Notes under the pieces: model-generated | Told to the model about the DNA's origin: nothing | The model's input: only the letters and a program-made list of their open reading frames with translations | Database searches by the model: none | Program-made: the position numbers and the translations under genes | Assembly (NCBI RefSeq): GCF_947495665.1 | Contig: NZ_CANLZV010000004.1 | Span: forward strand, 62,001 to 126,000 | DNA: 64,000 nt | DNA from: an uncultured Sunxiuqinia sp. | Lineage (GTDB): Bacteria > Bacteroidota > Bacteroidia > Bacteroidales > Prolixibacteraceae | Direction: 5' to 3' | Shown here: positions 9,801-20,200 of the stretch, piece after piece | How the letters are laid out: each line of letters begins with the position of its first letter | How positions within the stretch are numbered: position 1 is the stretch's first letter

Positions 9801-11565
9801 CCTCCTCCAGCTTTTCTTCAATCTTGCTAACCGTTTCATCAGTCGTTTCCAGGCTCGACCCGGAAGGCATGGTCACATACAGCTGAATTTGATCGTTCTC
9901 CACTTCCTGCAAAGAACTGACACTGATTGCCAAACTGGCAAACACCGTGATGAAAAAGATTGCCACCGCGCCCAGAATTGTTCCGGCCGGATTGCGCATG
10001 CACGATTTCAGCAACAACATGTAAATCTGCACCATCCGGTTGTTCGTGGTCAGCTTCTGGAATGCAATGTCCTTTCCCTTTTTTCGTTTCAGAATGAAAT
10101 GAACAGCCATGGGCACAAAAAGCAAGGCCACCAACAGCGACACCAGCAAAGTTGAAATGATGGAGACACCCACATGCTTACCCAGCATTTCAATCATGAA
10201 GTTGGACGAAAACACGAACGGCAGAAAGACCGTGATTGTGGTGAGCGTAGCCGCCAGAATGGAGCGCCAAACTTCCGTGGTTCCTTGTGTTACGGCCGAA
10301 TCGGCCTCCTGTCCCTGGCCGGCAAGCCGGTAAATATTTTCGAGCACCACCACACTGTTGTCGAGCAGCATGCCGATAGCCAGCGCCATCCCCACCAGCG
10401 TAAGGCTGTTCAGGGTAATGTCGTAAGCATAAAACAGGTTGAAAGCCGTGAACACCGACACCGGAATTGCCAGCGCGATGAAGGCCACAATGCGCACGTT
10501 TTTCAAAAACATCCACAACACAAACACGGCCATCAAGCCCCCAATCAGCGCCAGGTTGATGATCTGATCAATGTTCTCCTCCATCGTTTCGGCGGAGTTG
10601 TCCTGCACAAAGAGCTGAACATCTTTTCGGGCCAGCTTTTCATTCAATCGTTCAACCAGCTCCTTCGTTTTATGCGACAATTCAATCTGGTTGGCCTGCG
10701 AGTCATTAATCAGCCGAATGGTAACCGCATCCTGCCCATTCACGCGGCTGTAGCTGGTTTCTTCTTTCACCCCAAACCGAATATCGGCAATATCCTTTAG
10801 CAGAATGGGACCTTCGGCAACCACCAGCCGTTCCAGATCACTCACCTGCGTATATTCAGCCGTAACATGAACGAAGTAATGCTTTTCCTTTTCGCGAAGC
10901 GCCCCCACATAGGTACGCGACTGCGAATTTTGCGAGAGCAGCGAACGAATCTGTCCCGGAGTAATGTGATAAGCTTCACAAGCCTCCATATCCAGAATCA
11001 CCTCGATGGATTTTTCTTTTCCGCCAAAGACATTCACCCCGGCAATCCCATCCAGGTTCTCCAAATCGGGAGCAATCTCCTGATCCACCAAATTCCGAAT
11101 CCGGTCTACTCCACCACCACCACGCGCTTGCAGCTCCATAAACTGGCTGCTCATCTGAGACAGATCCACCCGGTTAACACTTACCCGAACGCCTTCGGGC
11201 AAATCTCCCTGTATTTCATTGATTTTTTCCTGCAGCTTGAGGTAGGCGAAGCTAAAATCAACCCCTTTCTGATAATAGACAATCACGGTTCCCATGCGGG
11301 ACGTGATGGTAGATTCGAGCGACTCAATCCCTTCCAGCGTTCCCACGGCTCCTTCAATGGGAATGACCACCTCATTTTCGAGGTACTCCGGATCAGCTTC
11401 CTGCGGTGCAACAGCCTGAACAAAGAGGAAGGGAAGCTCTACATTGGGCAGTAGCTCCACCCCCAGCTGTTTGTAGGAAACATAGCCCAAAAGGGTTAGT
11501 CCTAAAAACAACATGCTAATCAGGGTCTTTCTATCGATGATAAATTTCATTGGTCTATTTTCCAT
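6835..11565 (-). CDS. RND efflux pump fused to an ABC transporter ATPase
   Basis: One uninterrupted frame of 1576 codons. Residues 1 to about 1030 are a complete RND permease: first span near 10-30, large periplasmic loop with porter-type sequence, spans 2-6 near 335-490 with GMALAIGMLLDNSVVVLENI as TM4, a second periplasmic loop, and spans 8-12 near 870-1025 with VVVNNGIILIDY. The TM4 D-N pair and TM10 N-N (instead of AcrB D-D and K) match the HAE-like branch. Residues about 1045-1270 add about six more membrane spans. Residues about 1290-1576 are a full ABC ATPase: Walker A GPNGAGKST (about 1320), signature FSGGMKQR (about 1418), Walker B ILVVDEPTAGLDP (about 1440), H-loop FSTHI (about 1473). 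A glycine-rich tract lies near residue 645. RND pumps use ion gradients, so an attached ATPase is unexpected. An alternative start is the Met at 11550. Confidence 0.92.
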   Translation of the reverse strand: MENRPMKFIIDRKTLISMLFLGLTLLGYVSYKQLGVELLPNVELPFLFVQAVAPQEADPEYLENEVVIPIEGAVGTLEGIESLESTITSRMGTVIVYYQKGVDFSFAYLKLQEKINEIQGDLPEGVRVSVNRVDLSQMSSQFMELQARGGGGVDRIRNLVDQEIAPDLENLDGIAGVNVFGGKEKSIEVILDMEACEAYHITPGQIRSLLSQNSQSRTYVGALREKEKHYFVHVTAEYTQVSDLERLVVAEGPILLKDIADIRFGVKEETSYSRVNGQDAVTIRLINDSQANQIELSHKTKELVERLNEKLARKDVQLFVQDNSAETMEENIDQIINLALIGGLMAVFVLWMFLKNVRIVAFIALAIPVSVFTAFNLFYAYDITLNSLTLVGMALAIGMLLDNSVVVLENIYRLAGQGQEADSAVTQGTTEVWRSILAATLTTITVFLPFVFSSNFMIEMLGKHVGVSIISTLLVSLLVALLFVPMAVHFILKRKKGKDIAFQKLTTNNRMVQIYMLLLKSCMRNPAGTILGAVAIFFITVFASLAISVSSLQEVENDQIQLYVTMPSGSSLETTDETVSKIEEKLEEVKEKQDVLSTIEEEEAVVTVKLVEDFEKIDGRSFAEIKSSISELTRNIGSAEISFEQSSSGGGGGGFGGGGRNMMGNFQRLLGIGSNEEKVVLKGQDFEMMQTVAEDIEYFLEELDFINRVRLNVSDNRPEVHMLFDPLLMTEYNINISQVTSELNSFSGEISTGVQFNQGVDEYEIIIRQGEEDPLEDDTRTMDDLKLLQVSDAAGGLHDLQDFAQLVYARGLAGINRVNQEKQIEITYSLIDEAQQSNDLLASYRYEIDELIASYNFPSGVAAEVIHEEDDLGEFKFLILAAIILIFMILASVFESFATPFVLLFSIPLAAIGSLLALLLTGNSLFNANTMIGFLILLGVVVNNGIILIDYSNILRKQGYRRPRALMTAGLSRVRPILITTITTIVAMVPLAMGQAEYVSVIGAPFAIIVIGGLALSTVLTLIFIPTFYSGLESALEWFYQLDWKLKAFQLLAMGAILSWIYLEVDALTWQLLDTVLAVVLVPGMTWFVLNSLKKAGTRLIGPDDRVHIVIQNLVKIYDRPGRFSREWTGGLNIRRRAGLEKEYRSIREFDQLIWQLPLLAFLIYFTFFYLASAFWISFMLVMVYLYLNQIWKPVAIYLEHRQAASSGGLFKAIQKYSKLFLFWLLPLVELFVLWKKTNFIGLVVAFAVLWYLALLISVTARRLYDEKVNIDRITGRFGNLRRTTLRLVKQIPVIGKRKVPFKALDGVSLEIGTGMFGLLGPNGAGKSTMMRIICGIFEQSYGKVWINGIDTQKKREELQGLIGYLPQEFGTYENMPAQEFLDYQALLKGLTDAKARRERIEYVLKSVHMWEKRGDKIGSFSGGMKQRIGIAQILLHLPKILVVDEPTAGLDPRERIRFRNLLVELSRERIVIFSTHIIEDISSSCNQVAVINRGRVKYHGTPIAMVNLADKLVWQFDVDVAEFDQMPNKHMVTHHMRVEDKIRVRMLSHEQPAEDAIEAKPVLEDAYLCLIKDLK

Positions 11566-11612
11566 TTAACTGGTTACCATTTACGAATTGTCAACCGTAA
11601 ATGAGCAAATCG

Positions 11613-14600
11613 TCAATTCTTATTTTTGATCCGGTCTTTAATTCCCTCAATGGCATCGTACATACACGGAATGACAATCAAAGTCAGCAAGGTGGAGGTC
11701 ACCAAACCACCAATAACCGCCAGCGCCATGGGCGAACGCAGCGAGGCACTTTCACCAATTCCCAGGGTTAGTGGGAACAAGGCCAAAATCGTTGTTAAGC
11801 TGGTCATGATGATCGGGCGAATCCGTTGCTGTCCGGCTTGTAAAATTGCCGCGCGCCGTGCCATGCCCTCCTGCCGCAATTGCAGGATGCGGTCGACAAA
11901 GATGATGGAGTCGTTCACGGCAATACCCACCAGCATGATGATACCGATGTAAGCCATGATGTTGAGTGTTTTTCCCAGCAGGAAGAACACCAAAACAGAG
12001 CCCACCACCGCCAACGGGATGGTCAGCAAAATCGTGAACGGGTGCAGCAACGACTCAAACTGCGAGGCCAACACCATATACACCAGCACAATGGATAAAA
12101 GCAAGGCGAAGCTCAGGCTGGCCATAGACTCCTGCCGTTTTTCTTCTTCACCACTAATGTTCACTTGGTAGTCGGGAGGAATGCTCATGGGAGCCAAGGC
12201 CGCACGAATTTCCTTGACAGCCTGATCCAGCGGGACATCCTTATCCAGCTGGGCCGTAATTTTTCCAATCCGGTTTTGGTTGCGGCGGTACACCTCTTTG
12301 GGTGATTGTCCGATATGAATGTCCGCCAACTCGCTGACCATAAACTCCTGGTTATTGCTTGAAATCATCAGTTCGTCCAACTGCGCCAATCCCTTATCCG
12401 GAAGCTTCAGGGTAATGTCCTGCATTTCGCCCTGCCGTTCCACCTGCCCGGCCAGCTTTCCTTCCAGCTGATCCTGAATTTGCGACACAATGGTGTTCAC
12501 ACTCAGGTTATACATCCCGGCCCGCAAACGATCCACCATGATTTCCACTTCAGGCGAACCTTCTTCCAGCGACGACTCAAAATTGTACATGCCCGGCAGC
12601 CCTTCAACCCGCTGTTTCACTTCAGCAGCAAGCGATTCAATCACCGCCAGGTCTTCTCCCTGCACTTCAATAACCAAAGGAGCCTCGTCGGTTCCCATAA
12701 TACTTTTCAAGGCCGTTTCATCCTGATGATAACTGATTTCCATCCCCGGAATTTCACCCACGGCCTGGCTGATTTTGCGGATGGCAGCCGTTGAGATCAG
12801 TTCGCTTTCCGGAGCCAAAATGATTTTTATGCTGGCGGTATTTTCGCCTTCAAAAATATCGGTGGTAGAGCTGCTGATGCCACTGGTTGGCCCCACATGG
12901 CTGAAACTGGTTTCCAGGTTGTCACCCAACAGTTCAGCCACAATGGCTTCCATATTTTCCACAGCGGCCGTAGTACGAGCCAGGCGTGTGCCTTCCTGCA
13001 TTCGAATTTCGATACTGAATTCGCGGGTTTCTGTTTTCGGCATAAATTCGGTACCAATAAAAGGAACCAGCAAAGCGGATCCGGCCACCAGAATAAGTGC
13101 ACCCAGGATAACCACCCATTTTACCTTCAGCACCTTGTCCAGGAAATTCCCATAGCCTTTCACCTGAACCGAGCGTGATTTCACCTGCTTCTTCCTGTTC
13201 TTATAAAACAGGTTGAACAGCATGGGAATAAACAGAATGGCCACTGCCAGGGATGAAACCAATGAAAAAGCAACCGTCCAGGCCTGATCTTTAAACAGCT
13301 CGCCCGACGCACCATGCAGGTAAACAATGGGCAAAAACACGATGATCGTGGTGATGGTTGATGCGGTGATGGCACCTCCCACTTGCGAGGTTCCCAGAAT
13401 CGCGGAATCGCGCACCGATAGACCCGACTCGTGGTTTCGGAAAATGTTTTCCATCACCACAATGGCATTGTCAACCAGCATGCCGGCCCCCAGCGCCAGC
13501 CCTCCCAAAGTCATTATATTCAGGCTAAGACCGTTAAAATACATGAGGTTGAAAGTGGCAATGATTGAAATGGGAATGGCAACACTGATAATCAGCGTGC
13601 TTCCGGCCCGCCGCAAGAACAGAAACAGCACAAACACGGCTAATAAAATTCCCAGCAAGGCCGACTCTTCCACCTCATTAATGGCATCGCTGATAAAGCT
13701 GCCCTGGTTGGTCACCATTTGCAGTTGGTAGCCGGGCAGCGCTTTTTGAATGTCCGCAATGCCTTCGTTGATTTGCTCAACGGCTTTCACCGTGTTAAAC
13801 TTCGTTTCCTTATAAACAGAAAGGCCCAAACAACGCTTGCCATTCAGGCGAACAATATTCTCAGGATCCTTATTCTGAAAACGAACGGTGGCCACTTCAC
13901 GCAGGTAAATGGGGGCAAAAGCCGCCTCGGCATTATCGGCCGTAATTTGTTTATAGCCTACAATCACGTTTTCAAAATCCTCAACATCCGTTAGCAGGCT
14001 CACCCCTTTCACCACATAGCGCAGGCCCATCTCTTCAATGCTTCCGCCCGAAATATTCTGATTGAAGCTGGCAATACGAGTGCTGATTTCATCCAGCGAC
14101 AAGCCAAAAGCATCCAGCAAGTATTCGCTGGTTTCAATGAGCACTTCCACTTCCTGTGCACCCGACACATCCACTTCGGCCACCCCTTCCAAACGAATCA
14201 GCTCGTTGCGAATGTAGTTGTCGGCAACCTTGCGTAAGTCGTTCATATCGTCGTTGGTGGCATGGCTCAAGCCCAAGATCATTACCGGTGAAGTGTTTGG
14301 ATCGTGCTGGGTAATGTTGATGGCATCAATATCCTGGTTTTGGGCAAAGGAGGTCACGGCTTTCTGTAAATCCAGAAAGGCATCGTCCATGTCCTTGTTC
14401 CAGGCATATTCAACCGTAATCTGGGCGCTTCCCACTTTGGAAACCGACGAAACTTCCACCACATCCGACTGCCGGATTGCCAAAGCTTCGAGGTTTTCCA
14501 CAAACTGATTTTCCATTTCCTCCGGCGGCCGTTCACCCGATTCCAGCTCAATAAACAGGCGCGGGTTATTCAGGTCCGGAAACAGGTCAACGCCCAGCTT

Positions 14601-14693
14601 ATCGTAGGAGATGTAGCCCAGAAGCACCACGCCAAGCACCATCATCAAAACAGTAACCGGATAATTGACCGAAAATTCGCTTAACTTCTTCAC
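11613..14693 (-). CDS. RND efflux transporter permease subunit
   Basis: 1026 residues, the usual full length for an RND pump. The N-terminus KKLSEFSVNYPVTVLMM begins span 1. Two large periplasmic loops carry porter/docking sequence. TM4 contains GGLALGAGMLVDNAIVVMENI, with a single acidic residue in the relay (D-N). TM10 contains IIMLVGIAVNDSIIFVDRI, and TM12 ends in LTLIVIPCMYDAI. It should export a substrate from the periplasm or outer leaflet using the proton or sodium gradient. It lies 12 bp after the adaptor gene and 47 bp before the RND-ABC fusion. The two RND proteins could form mixed trimers, as MdtB/MdtC do (inference from gene order). Confidence 0.95.
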   Translation of the reverse strand: MKKLSEFSVNYPVTVLMMVLGVVLLGYISYDKLGVDLFPDLNNPRLFIELESGERPPEEMENQFVENLEALAIRQSDVVEVSSVSKVGSAQITVEYAWNKDMDDAFLDLQKAVTSFAQNQDIDAINITQHDPNTSPVMILGLSHATNDDMNDLRKVADNYIRNELIRLEGVAEVDVSGAQEVEVLIETSEYLLDAFGLSLDEISTRIASFNQNISGGSIEEMGLRYVVKGVSLLTDVEDFENVIVGYKQITADNAEAAFAPIYLREVATVRFQNKDPENIVRLNGKRCLGLSVYKETKFNTVKAVEQINEGIADIQKALPGYQLQMVTNQGSFISDAINEVEESALLGILLAVFVLFLFLRRAGSTLIISVAIPISIIATFNLMYFNGLSLNIMTLGGLALGAGMLVDNAIVVMENIFRNHESGLSVRDSAILGTSQVGGAITASTITTIIVFLPIVYLHGASGELFKDQAWTVAFSLVSSLAVAILFIPMLFNLFYKNRKKQVKSRSVQVKGYGNFLDKVLKVKWVVILGALILVAGSALLVPFIGTEFMPKTETREFSIEIRMQEGTRLARTTAAVENMEAIVAELLGDNLETSFSHVGPTSGISSSTTDIFEGENTASIKIILAPESELISTAAIRKISQAVGEIPGMEISYHQDETALKSIMGTDEAPLVIEVQGEDLAVIESLAAEVKQRVEGLPGMYNFESSLEEGSPEVEIMVDRLRAGMYNLSVNTIVSQIQDQLEGKLAGQVERQGEMQDITLKLPDKGLAQLDELMISSNNQEFMVSELADIHIGQSPKEVYRRNQNRIGKITAQLDKDVPLDQAVKEIRAALAPMSIPPDYQVNISGEEEKRQESMASLSFALLLSIVLVYMVLASQFESLLHPFTILLTIPLAVVGSVLVFFLLGKTLNIMAYIGIIMLVGIAVNDSIIFVDRILQLRQEGMARRAAILQAGQQRIRPIIMTSLTTILALFPLTLGIGESASLRSPMALAVIGGLVTSTLLTLIVIPCMYDAIEGIKDRIKNKN

Positions 14694-14705
14694 GGGATAT
14701 CCTTT

Positions 14706-15764
14706 CTATTTGATGATTTTTACTTTCGAACGGGCACGCAAGGTCTCAAAGCCTTTCACCACCAATCGGTCGTTGGCTTTCAAGCCGGAAGTAATCTCCA
14801 CCTTATCCTGATTTTCATAGCCCAGGGTCACCTGTTTTTGCTCAGCCGTTCCCTGCTCAACCACAAAAACCGACTTGCCCCGCTGGTTCGAGATGATCAC
14901 CTCTTTCGGAATGACGATGACACTGTCTTTCCGATCAAGCACAATCTCGGCCTGCACAAACATTCCCGGCCGCAGCTTCAACTCGTCATTATCGATGCTC
15001 AACTTTCCTGTGAAAGTGCGCGTTTCGGTGCTGATCGCCGGCGATAATTCCCGAACCATCCCGTGCAAAGTATCTTCGGGCAAAGTGTAATTCATCACGC
15101 GTACATCCTGGTTCGGCTCCACCTGGTTGATGTATTTCTCCGGCAGGTTCACTTCCAGCTGCAACTTCTCATAGCTCATCAGGCTGACCACTTCGGTGCC
15201 GCTGGTTACTTTTGTTCCCTGAGTGAAATAAGGCAATTGGGTAATCACCCCGCCAAACGGTGCACGCACATTCATCTTTTCCATCTGAATTTTAGCCAGT
15301 TCATAACTGTCGCGTGCATTAACGGCCGACACCTCGGCGTTACTCAATTCACTTTGTGTTACCCCACCCTTGTCGAAAAGCGATTTTTGCTTGGTATAGT
15401 TTTGCTCTGAAATTTTCAGGTTCAGCTCTTTGGACTGCATCCCAAGGTTATTGACATACTCTTCATCCTCCAACTTCACAATCACCTGTCCCTGATTGAC
15501 CCGGTCGCCCAGCATAAACGGTTTGCCGGTCTTCGGATTGGTCGCCAGGGTATAGCGACCGGCCATCTCCGTTGTCAGCGTAGCCTCTTTGGTCGCCACC
15601 ACGGTACCTGTCGTATTAATGGTTTGCTCGATAAAGCCAGGTCTCAACTCCTCAACCGAAACCGGGATGGCAATTTCAGTTTCCGAATCAGCACTTTGGT
15701 TGTTGCACGCAGTCAAACCCAGTAGTGCGGATAAAATTACGGTAGTATACAAATTGATCTTCAT
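14706..15764 (-). CDS. RND membrane-fusion (periplasmic adaptor) lipoprotein
   Basis: 352 residues. The signal peptide ends in the lipobox L-T-A-C (Cys about 20), so the adaptor is anchored by lipid in the inner membrane. It shows the usual HlyD/AcrA order: first half of the lipoyl/barrel-sandwich domain (TGTVVATKEATLTTEMAG), a short alpha-helical hairpin with KQKSLFDKGGVTQSEL, the second lipoyl half (VRAPFGGVITQL), a beta-barrel domain, and a membrane-proximal domain with LRPGMFVQAEIVL and VIPKEVI. It connects the RND pumps to the TolC-like protein encoded just upstream (26 bp gap). Identification is firm; specificity unknown. Confidence 0.95.
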   Translation of the reverse strand: MKINLYTTVILSALLGLTACNNQSADSETEIAIPVSVEELRPGFIEQTINTTGTVVATKEATLTTEMAGRYTLATNPKTGKPFMLGDRVNQGQVIVKLEDEEYVNNLGMQSKELNLKISEQNYTKQKSLFDKGGVTQSELSNAEVSAVNARDSYELAKIQMEKMNVRAPFGGVITQLPYFTQGTKVTSGTEVVSLMSYEKLQLEVNLPEKYINQVEPNQDVRVMNYTLPEDTLHGMVRELSPAISTETRTFTGKLSIDNDELKLRPGMFVQAEIVLDRKDSVIVIPKEVIISNQRGKSVFVVEQGTAEQKQVTLGYENQDKVEITSGLKANDRLVVKGFETLRARSKVKIIK

Positions 15765-15790
15765 GGGATTGCGTTTTATAAGGATGGTTT

Positions 15791-17275
15791 TTAGTTATTA
15801 CTTTTTTGAATTAGTTCTTCGGGAACAATGCCTCGTCCCAGCTCAAAGTCGTACAGGGTTTGAATCTTCAGGTTGAGCAGTTCTATTTTATAATCGATTA
15901 AAGACTGTGCGTAAGCCATTTTCTTTTCCGAAAGCTGGGTTTGAAACAGGTTCAGGTCCATGCTGGTCAGGTCGCCATTGGCATAGCGCTCCAGGTTGAT
16001 CTCGTAGGTCAGCTGGGCATTCCGCTCGTTTTGCTCGGCGATGGTAATTTGGTTTTTGAGGTTCTGCAACGAACGATACACCTGACGAATATCCATGATG
16101 ATTTGAATTTTCTGCTGTTCAAAACTCAATTCCTGGGTTTTAATCACAGCTTCCTGGGCTCTCATTCGGGATTTTTTCTCGCCCCAGTCAAACAAGGGCA
16201 CATTGAACGAAAGCGAAACCCGCGGGTTGTTCGTTGGATTCTGATAGATGTTGGACAACTTGGGATCATCGCCAATGATTCCGACCGAAAGGTTCATCTC
16301 CCCTTGAAACTCATTCAAGGCGTTGGTGCGAATCAGATCAAATTGCGAAGTTTCAATGTCAATCTCCCGCTGGCGAAGCTCCATGCGCGAACCCAATCCA
16401 TAATTAATGGCATTTTTCAAATCGACCGCAACAGGCGTGGCATCCACATTAGCCATCACGGCAATCTCCTCAAAAATATCCATGCCAATGTACTGCTTGA
16501 ACTGGTCTTTATAATTTTCCAGACTCACCTGCTGGTTTTGTACGTTCGACTTGGCGGTGGCATAGTTCAATTCAGCCTGATACAGCTCCTCGCGGGCAGC
16601 CAGTCCGGCCTCTACCTTGTTTTTTGTGATCTCGTAACTTTTTTCGGTATTCGCCAATTCGTCCTTCGAAATATTCAGGCTCATTTGAGCCATGTACACA
16701 TTGTAGAAATACTGTGTCACCAACTTCTCCAGATTAAGCAGCTGCATGGCATAGCTCAGGTTCGAGTTTTCCAAATCCAGTTGTAGTTCCCTCAGCTGCA
16801 GTCGAAGCCGGTTGTAGGTGAACAGCGGCTGAGCCAAGCTGATGTATAAATTATTGGTAAACGACCGATCTTCCACATTATTAATGTCACTGTTGCTCTT
16901 TTGCCAGCCAAAGCGGTTAACCAGCGAAACCGTTCCGTCGGTCAGCAAAATAGGCTGCGACACGGTAAAGGTTCCCGACGAACCAAACGACTCATTGGTA
17001 TACCAGGAAGAATAATAATCATCAAACGAGCGGGTACGGCTGTATTCCACCGGGTTCAGGCTGAGCGAAAACTGCGACTTCAATGCTGCTTTCTGGGCAT
17101 TGAGCGACTCCTGCGAACGCTCCAGATTCAGCAAGGATCGCCGAATATCGGGGCTGTTTTGCGAGGCAATTTCCATCGCTTTCTCCAGACTTAGCAGCTG
17201 TTGGGCCCAAAGTGCGCTTACCGGAAACAAGACCAGCAAAATCAGGAACCTAAGTTTAACGAAAGTAGATTTCAT
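15791..17275 (-). CDS. TolC-family outer-membrane efflux protein
   Basis: 494 residues with a cleavable signal peptide ending near A-L-W-A-Q (about 25). Two homologous halves each contain long helices with heptad-like spacing (LEKAMEIASQNSPDIRRS and LKNAINYGLGSRMELRQREI). Two short beta-rich segments (PLFTYNRLRLQ and VPLFDWGEKKSRM) are typical of outer-membrane-factor barrel strands. It should form the trimeric channel for the adjacent adaptor and RND pumps. It lies 15 bp after the ABC permease/peptidase-like gene, so the outer-membrane channel is cotranscribed with an ABC module as well as the RND module. Confidence 0.94.
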   Translation of the reverse strand: MKSTFVKLRFLILLVLFPVSALWAQQLLSLEKAMEIASQNSPDIRRSLLNLERSQESLNAQKAALKSQFSLSLNPVEYSRTRSFDDYYSSWYTNESFGSSGTFTVSQPILLTDGTVSLVNRFGWQKSNSDINNVEDRSFTNNLYISLAQPLFTYNRLRLQLRELQLDLENSNLSYAMQLLNLEKLVTQYFYNVYMAQMSLNISKDELANTEKSYEITKNKVEAGLAAREELYQAELNYATAKSNVQNQQVSLENYKDQFKQYIGMDIFEEIAVMANVDATPVAVDLKNAINYGLGSRMELRQREIDIETSQFDLIRTNALNEFQGEMNLSVGIIGDDPKLSNIYQNPTNNPRVSLSFNVPLFDWGEKKSRMRAQEAVIKTQELSFEQQKIQIIMDIRQVYRSLQNLKNQITIAEQNERNAQLTYEINLERYANGDLTSMDLNLFQTQLSEKKMAYAQSLIDYKIELLNLKIQTLYDFELGRGIVPEELIQKSNN

Positions 17276-17290
17276 ACGTATTTCTTCTTT

Positions 17291-20200
17291 TTATTGTTTA
17301 ATCAGTTTAACGGCATCGGCCACTACCATGCGGGCAGTTGACTGGTTGGTCAGCTCAATTTTGGCCGTATCCGGAGAAAAATAGTAACCACCCAAATGGT
17401 TCCATCCCTCCTCGGCTGTTTTCAAGTCAACCACGACTTCTTCATCCCCATCATCATGATGTACAATAAAGTGGTATTCGCCATCATTACCGCCACGACG
17501 CCCACGTCGGTTATCTTTATACACATAGGCATACACCTGGTAATAGCCCACTTCGGAGAGGGGCACATTCCAGGTAGCCACCTTATCGCCTTCGCCCGCC
17601 CGCAGGTAGTAAGCCGAGCGAATGTAGGCGCCATAAAAACTGGAATGGGTTGTCAGCGTCCAGGTTCGTGGAGCCCGCCAACTGGAGAACCCGGCGTATT
17701 TGCCGGTCGATTTTTCTTCTTTAATCAGCAATTTGCGCAGCAAGCTGGTCTCGGCCTCTCCCCTTACTTCAAAGCCCGGATCTTCATTGTCCAAAATAAT
17801 TTCATTGTCTTCGGCAATGCGAACCGGCTGATCCACAATGCGCTCTCCTTCATAAGGAATCGCCTTTTTATCTTCTTCTATATTATCCAAGGGCAAGCGA
17901 ATTTCAGACGGGATATTTTTAGAGGTCAGCGTATTGACATTGGCTCCACGAGGAGTGCCATTAAGCAAATAGCTCACCTCCTTGGTTTGGTTTCCTTCCA
18001 GGCGAATCAGCTTACTAATGGTTTCCGGGGAACCACCCATCCCGCCAAAACGACCACCAGGCCCTCCTCCCAAACGAAAGTCAACCGACACAATTCCTTC
18101 CACATCTTCGGTGTTGCTTATCTTGAATTTGACCATGGTTTTGAGTTGATCGCCATCCAGCACATTCACCGCATCCACCGGACCAACCAAAAAGGCCGGC
18201 AAGCGAGTACTGCTGAACCAATCTTCCATATAAGGAATCAGATCAATCCCAAATTCTGCCCAAATGGCCTCGTTAAAATCTTCGATGCTTGAAGCGGTAA
18301 ATTTCACTTCCCGAAGGTAATCATACAGAAAATCTTCAAACGCCTCATCTTCGGCCTTGGTCTTGATGATGGAGAACAGGGCTTTTCCTTTTTGCTGAAT
18401 GACATTATCAATGATTTGCTTTTCATCCGGATCATCCAGAATTTCTTCAAAGCTGCGTGATAAAAGAGCCAGGTTGGCTTGCTCATCTTCCGACATGCCT
18501 TGCAGGTCGCGCATCCACCCCATCCGCATGTCTCCGGTCGATTGCTTTTTGTAGGCTTCAAACACCCGGTCGGATACCGGCCAGCGCTCGGAGCGAATGT
18601 AATAGGCATAGTTGTAAAACAGGGGGAATGCATAAAACGCATTTTGTGTCTCCTCAATCTCCAACTCGCCCTGCGACCGGTTAAAATCAGGCCTGCCCTG
18701 CTCGCGGGTAAAGGTTGCCAGGAAGTTTTGAAACACCTGGACTTTCTTCTCTGCGGTGGTCAGGTTTTCATCGTTTCGCCCACCATAGCGACGGCGTTGA
18801 TTCAGGCGGCCGTTAAAGTCAGCTTCGCCCACCAACAAGCCTTTTTCAGGGAATAAGATCATTTCGGGTTGAATTTGCTCACGCGCCCCACTTAAAATGC
18901 GTTCATACGAATAGAACTGCACCGGAACTTCTACCAAATCAAGCCGCTCAAACGGATAATACAAATCAACATCCCGTTCAAAATCCTGAATTACTTCGGT
19001 AATAACTCCCGGAATGGTGTCCTTAATTTCTTCGAAAAACCCGGAAAAATAATCATGTCCTTTCCGGTAATAAATGTTGAAATCCAATCCGTCAATTTCT
19101 TTGTTCATCCGCTCATACGACCCAATGGCCAGCGAAATTTGCGACTGCGCATGCGAGTTGGTAAACACAAACCGTCCTTCAGTTTCCTCCACCAGGCCCT
19201 GCGAAATTGCGGTCAGCCCCGGACGCGAACTGACTTCAAGCCGATACGTACTAAACTGTCGCGACAACCATTGCTTATTTTTCACTCCAAAGCCCGCGCC
19301 GGGAATTGGGTACCAGTTATTTTCGCGGGTCAGCAGCACATAGTCCGGAGTAATAAAAGCATGTCGTTTATCAATCTGATACATGAAGTTGCGATAGGCT
19401 TCTTCCCGGGTTTCATCATCAATATCCAGGAAGCAAGCGGCCTCATTAATCTTTCCGGCGTATGAGAATGTGATTTCCAACTGCTGCCCCGGCCGCACGC
19501 TCAGCCCAGTTAGTTCAATCAGGCCAAGCTTACGTTCAAAGGCCTGAGCTTGTCCGTCCACCGTAAGCTGTTCCAATTTCAGAGCAGGATTCAAACTAAA
19601 CAAAACCGTAGAAATCGGTTCATTCCGGGTATTTTGAGCCTTCAATCTGGCTTCACACACAATCTGTTCGCCCCGATGCTCTAACTGAATATCGTAATTC
19701 GTAATGGTCAGTTGGGGTGTTCCCAGGTATTCATCGTTCAACCGAATCATTTCTGCCCGCAGCTCCTGATCCTTCAAAAAAGAACCGACATGCAAACTTC
19801 CCAGGTAAATGCCCCCCGCCAAACAAAGGGTTCCGAAAACCAGCGAAAACAGACGCATGGTTTCTGAATGCGGCAACCGACGTAAAAGCAGGATGGTATA
19901 AAAAATAAAAGCAATGCCGAAAACCAGGTACATTCCCCGGTGAACAAGAATGGTGGATAAGTTGCCAAAGCCGACAAAATCGGAAAAAGTCAAAGGAATA
20001 TTAAAAGCCATGTAATCGAACAGGTAATAATACTTATCCTGAAGATAAAACAGCGAAATCGCAACATACCCCAGCAGGACGACAAAAGTAACTGCCTGGT
20101 TGCGAATAAGCGACATAACCAAAAAGGAAAGCCCCATGATAAACACCAAGGTGGGCACACTGATTACCAAGAAATAGTAGAGGTAAGCCAACCAGTTGAC

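Noticed and set aside
6835-11565. Fusion as a frameshift or assembly join
   Set aside because: The frame is open through all 1576 codons with sensible membrane-span sequence across the junction; an accidental join would usually meet stops. It remains testable with reads.
15941-16786. 281-codon plus-strand frame
   Set aside because: Antisense shadow of the TolC-like gene.
17396-18292. 298-codon plus-strand frame
   Set aside because: Antisense shadow of the permease/M1-like gene; no recognisable motifs.
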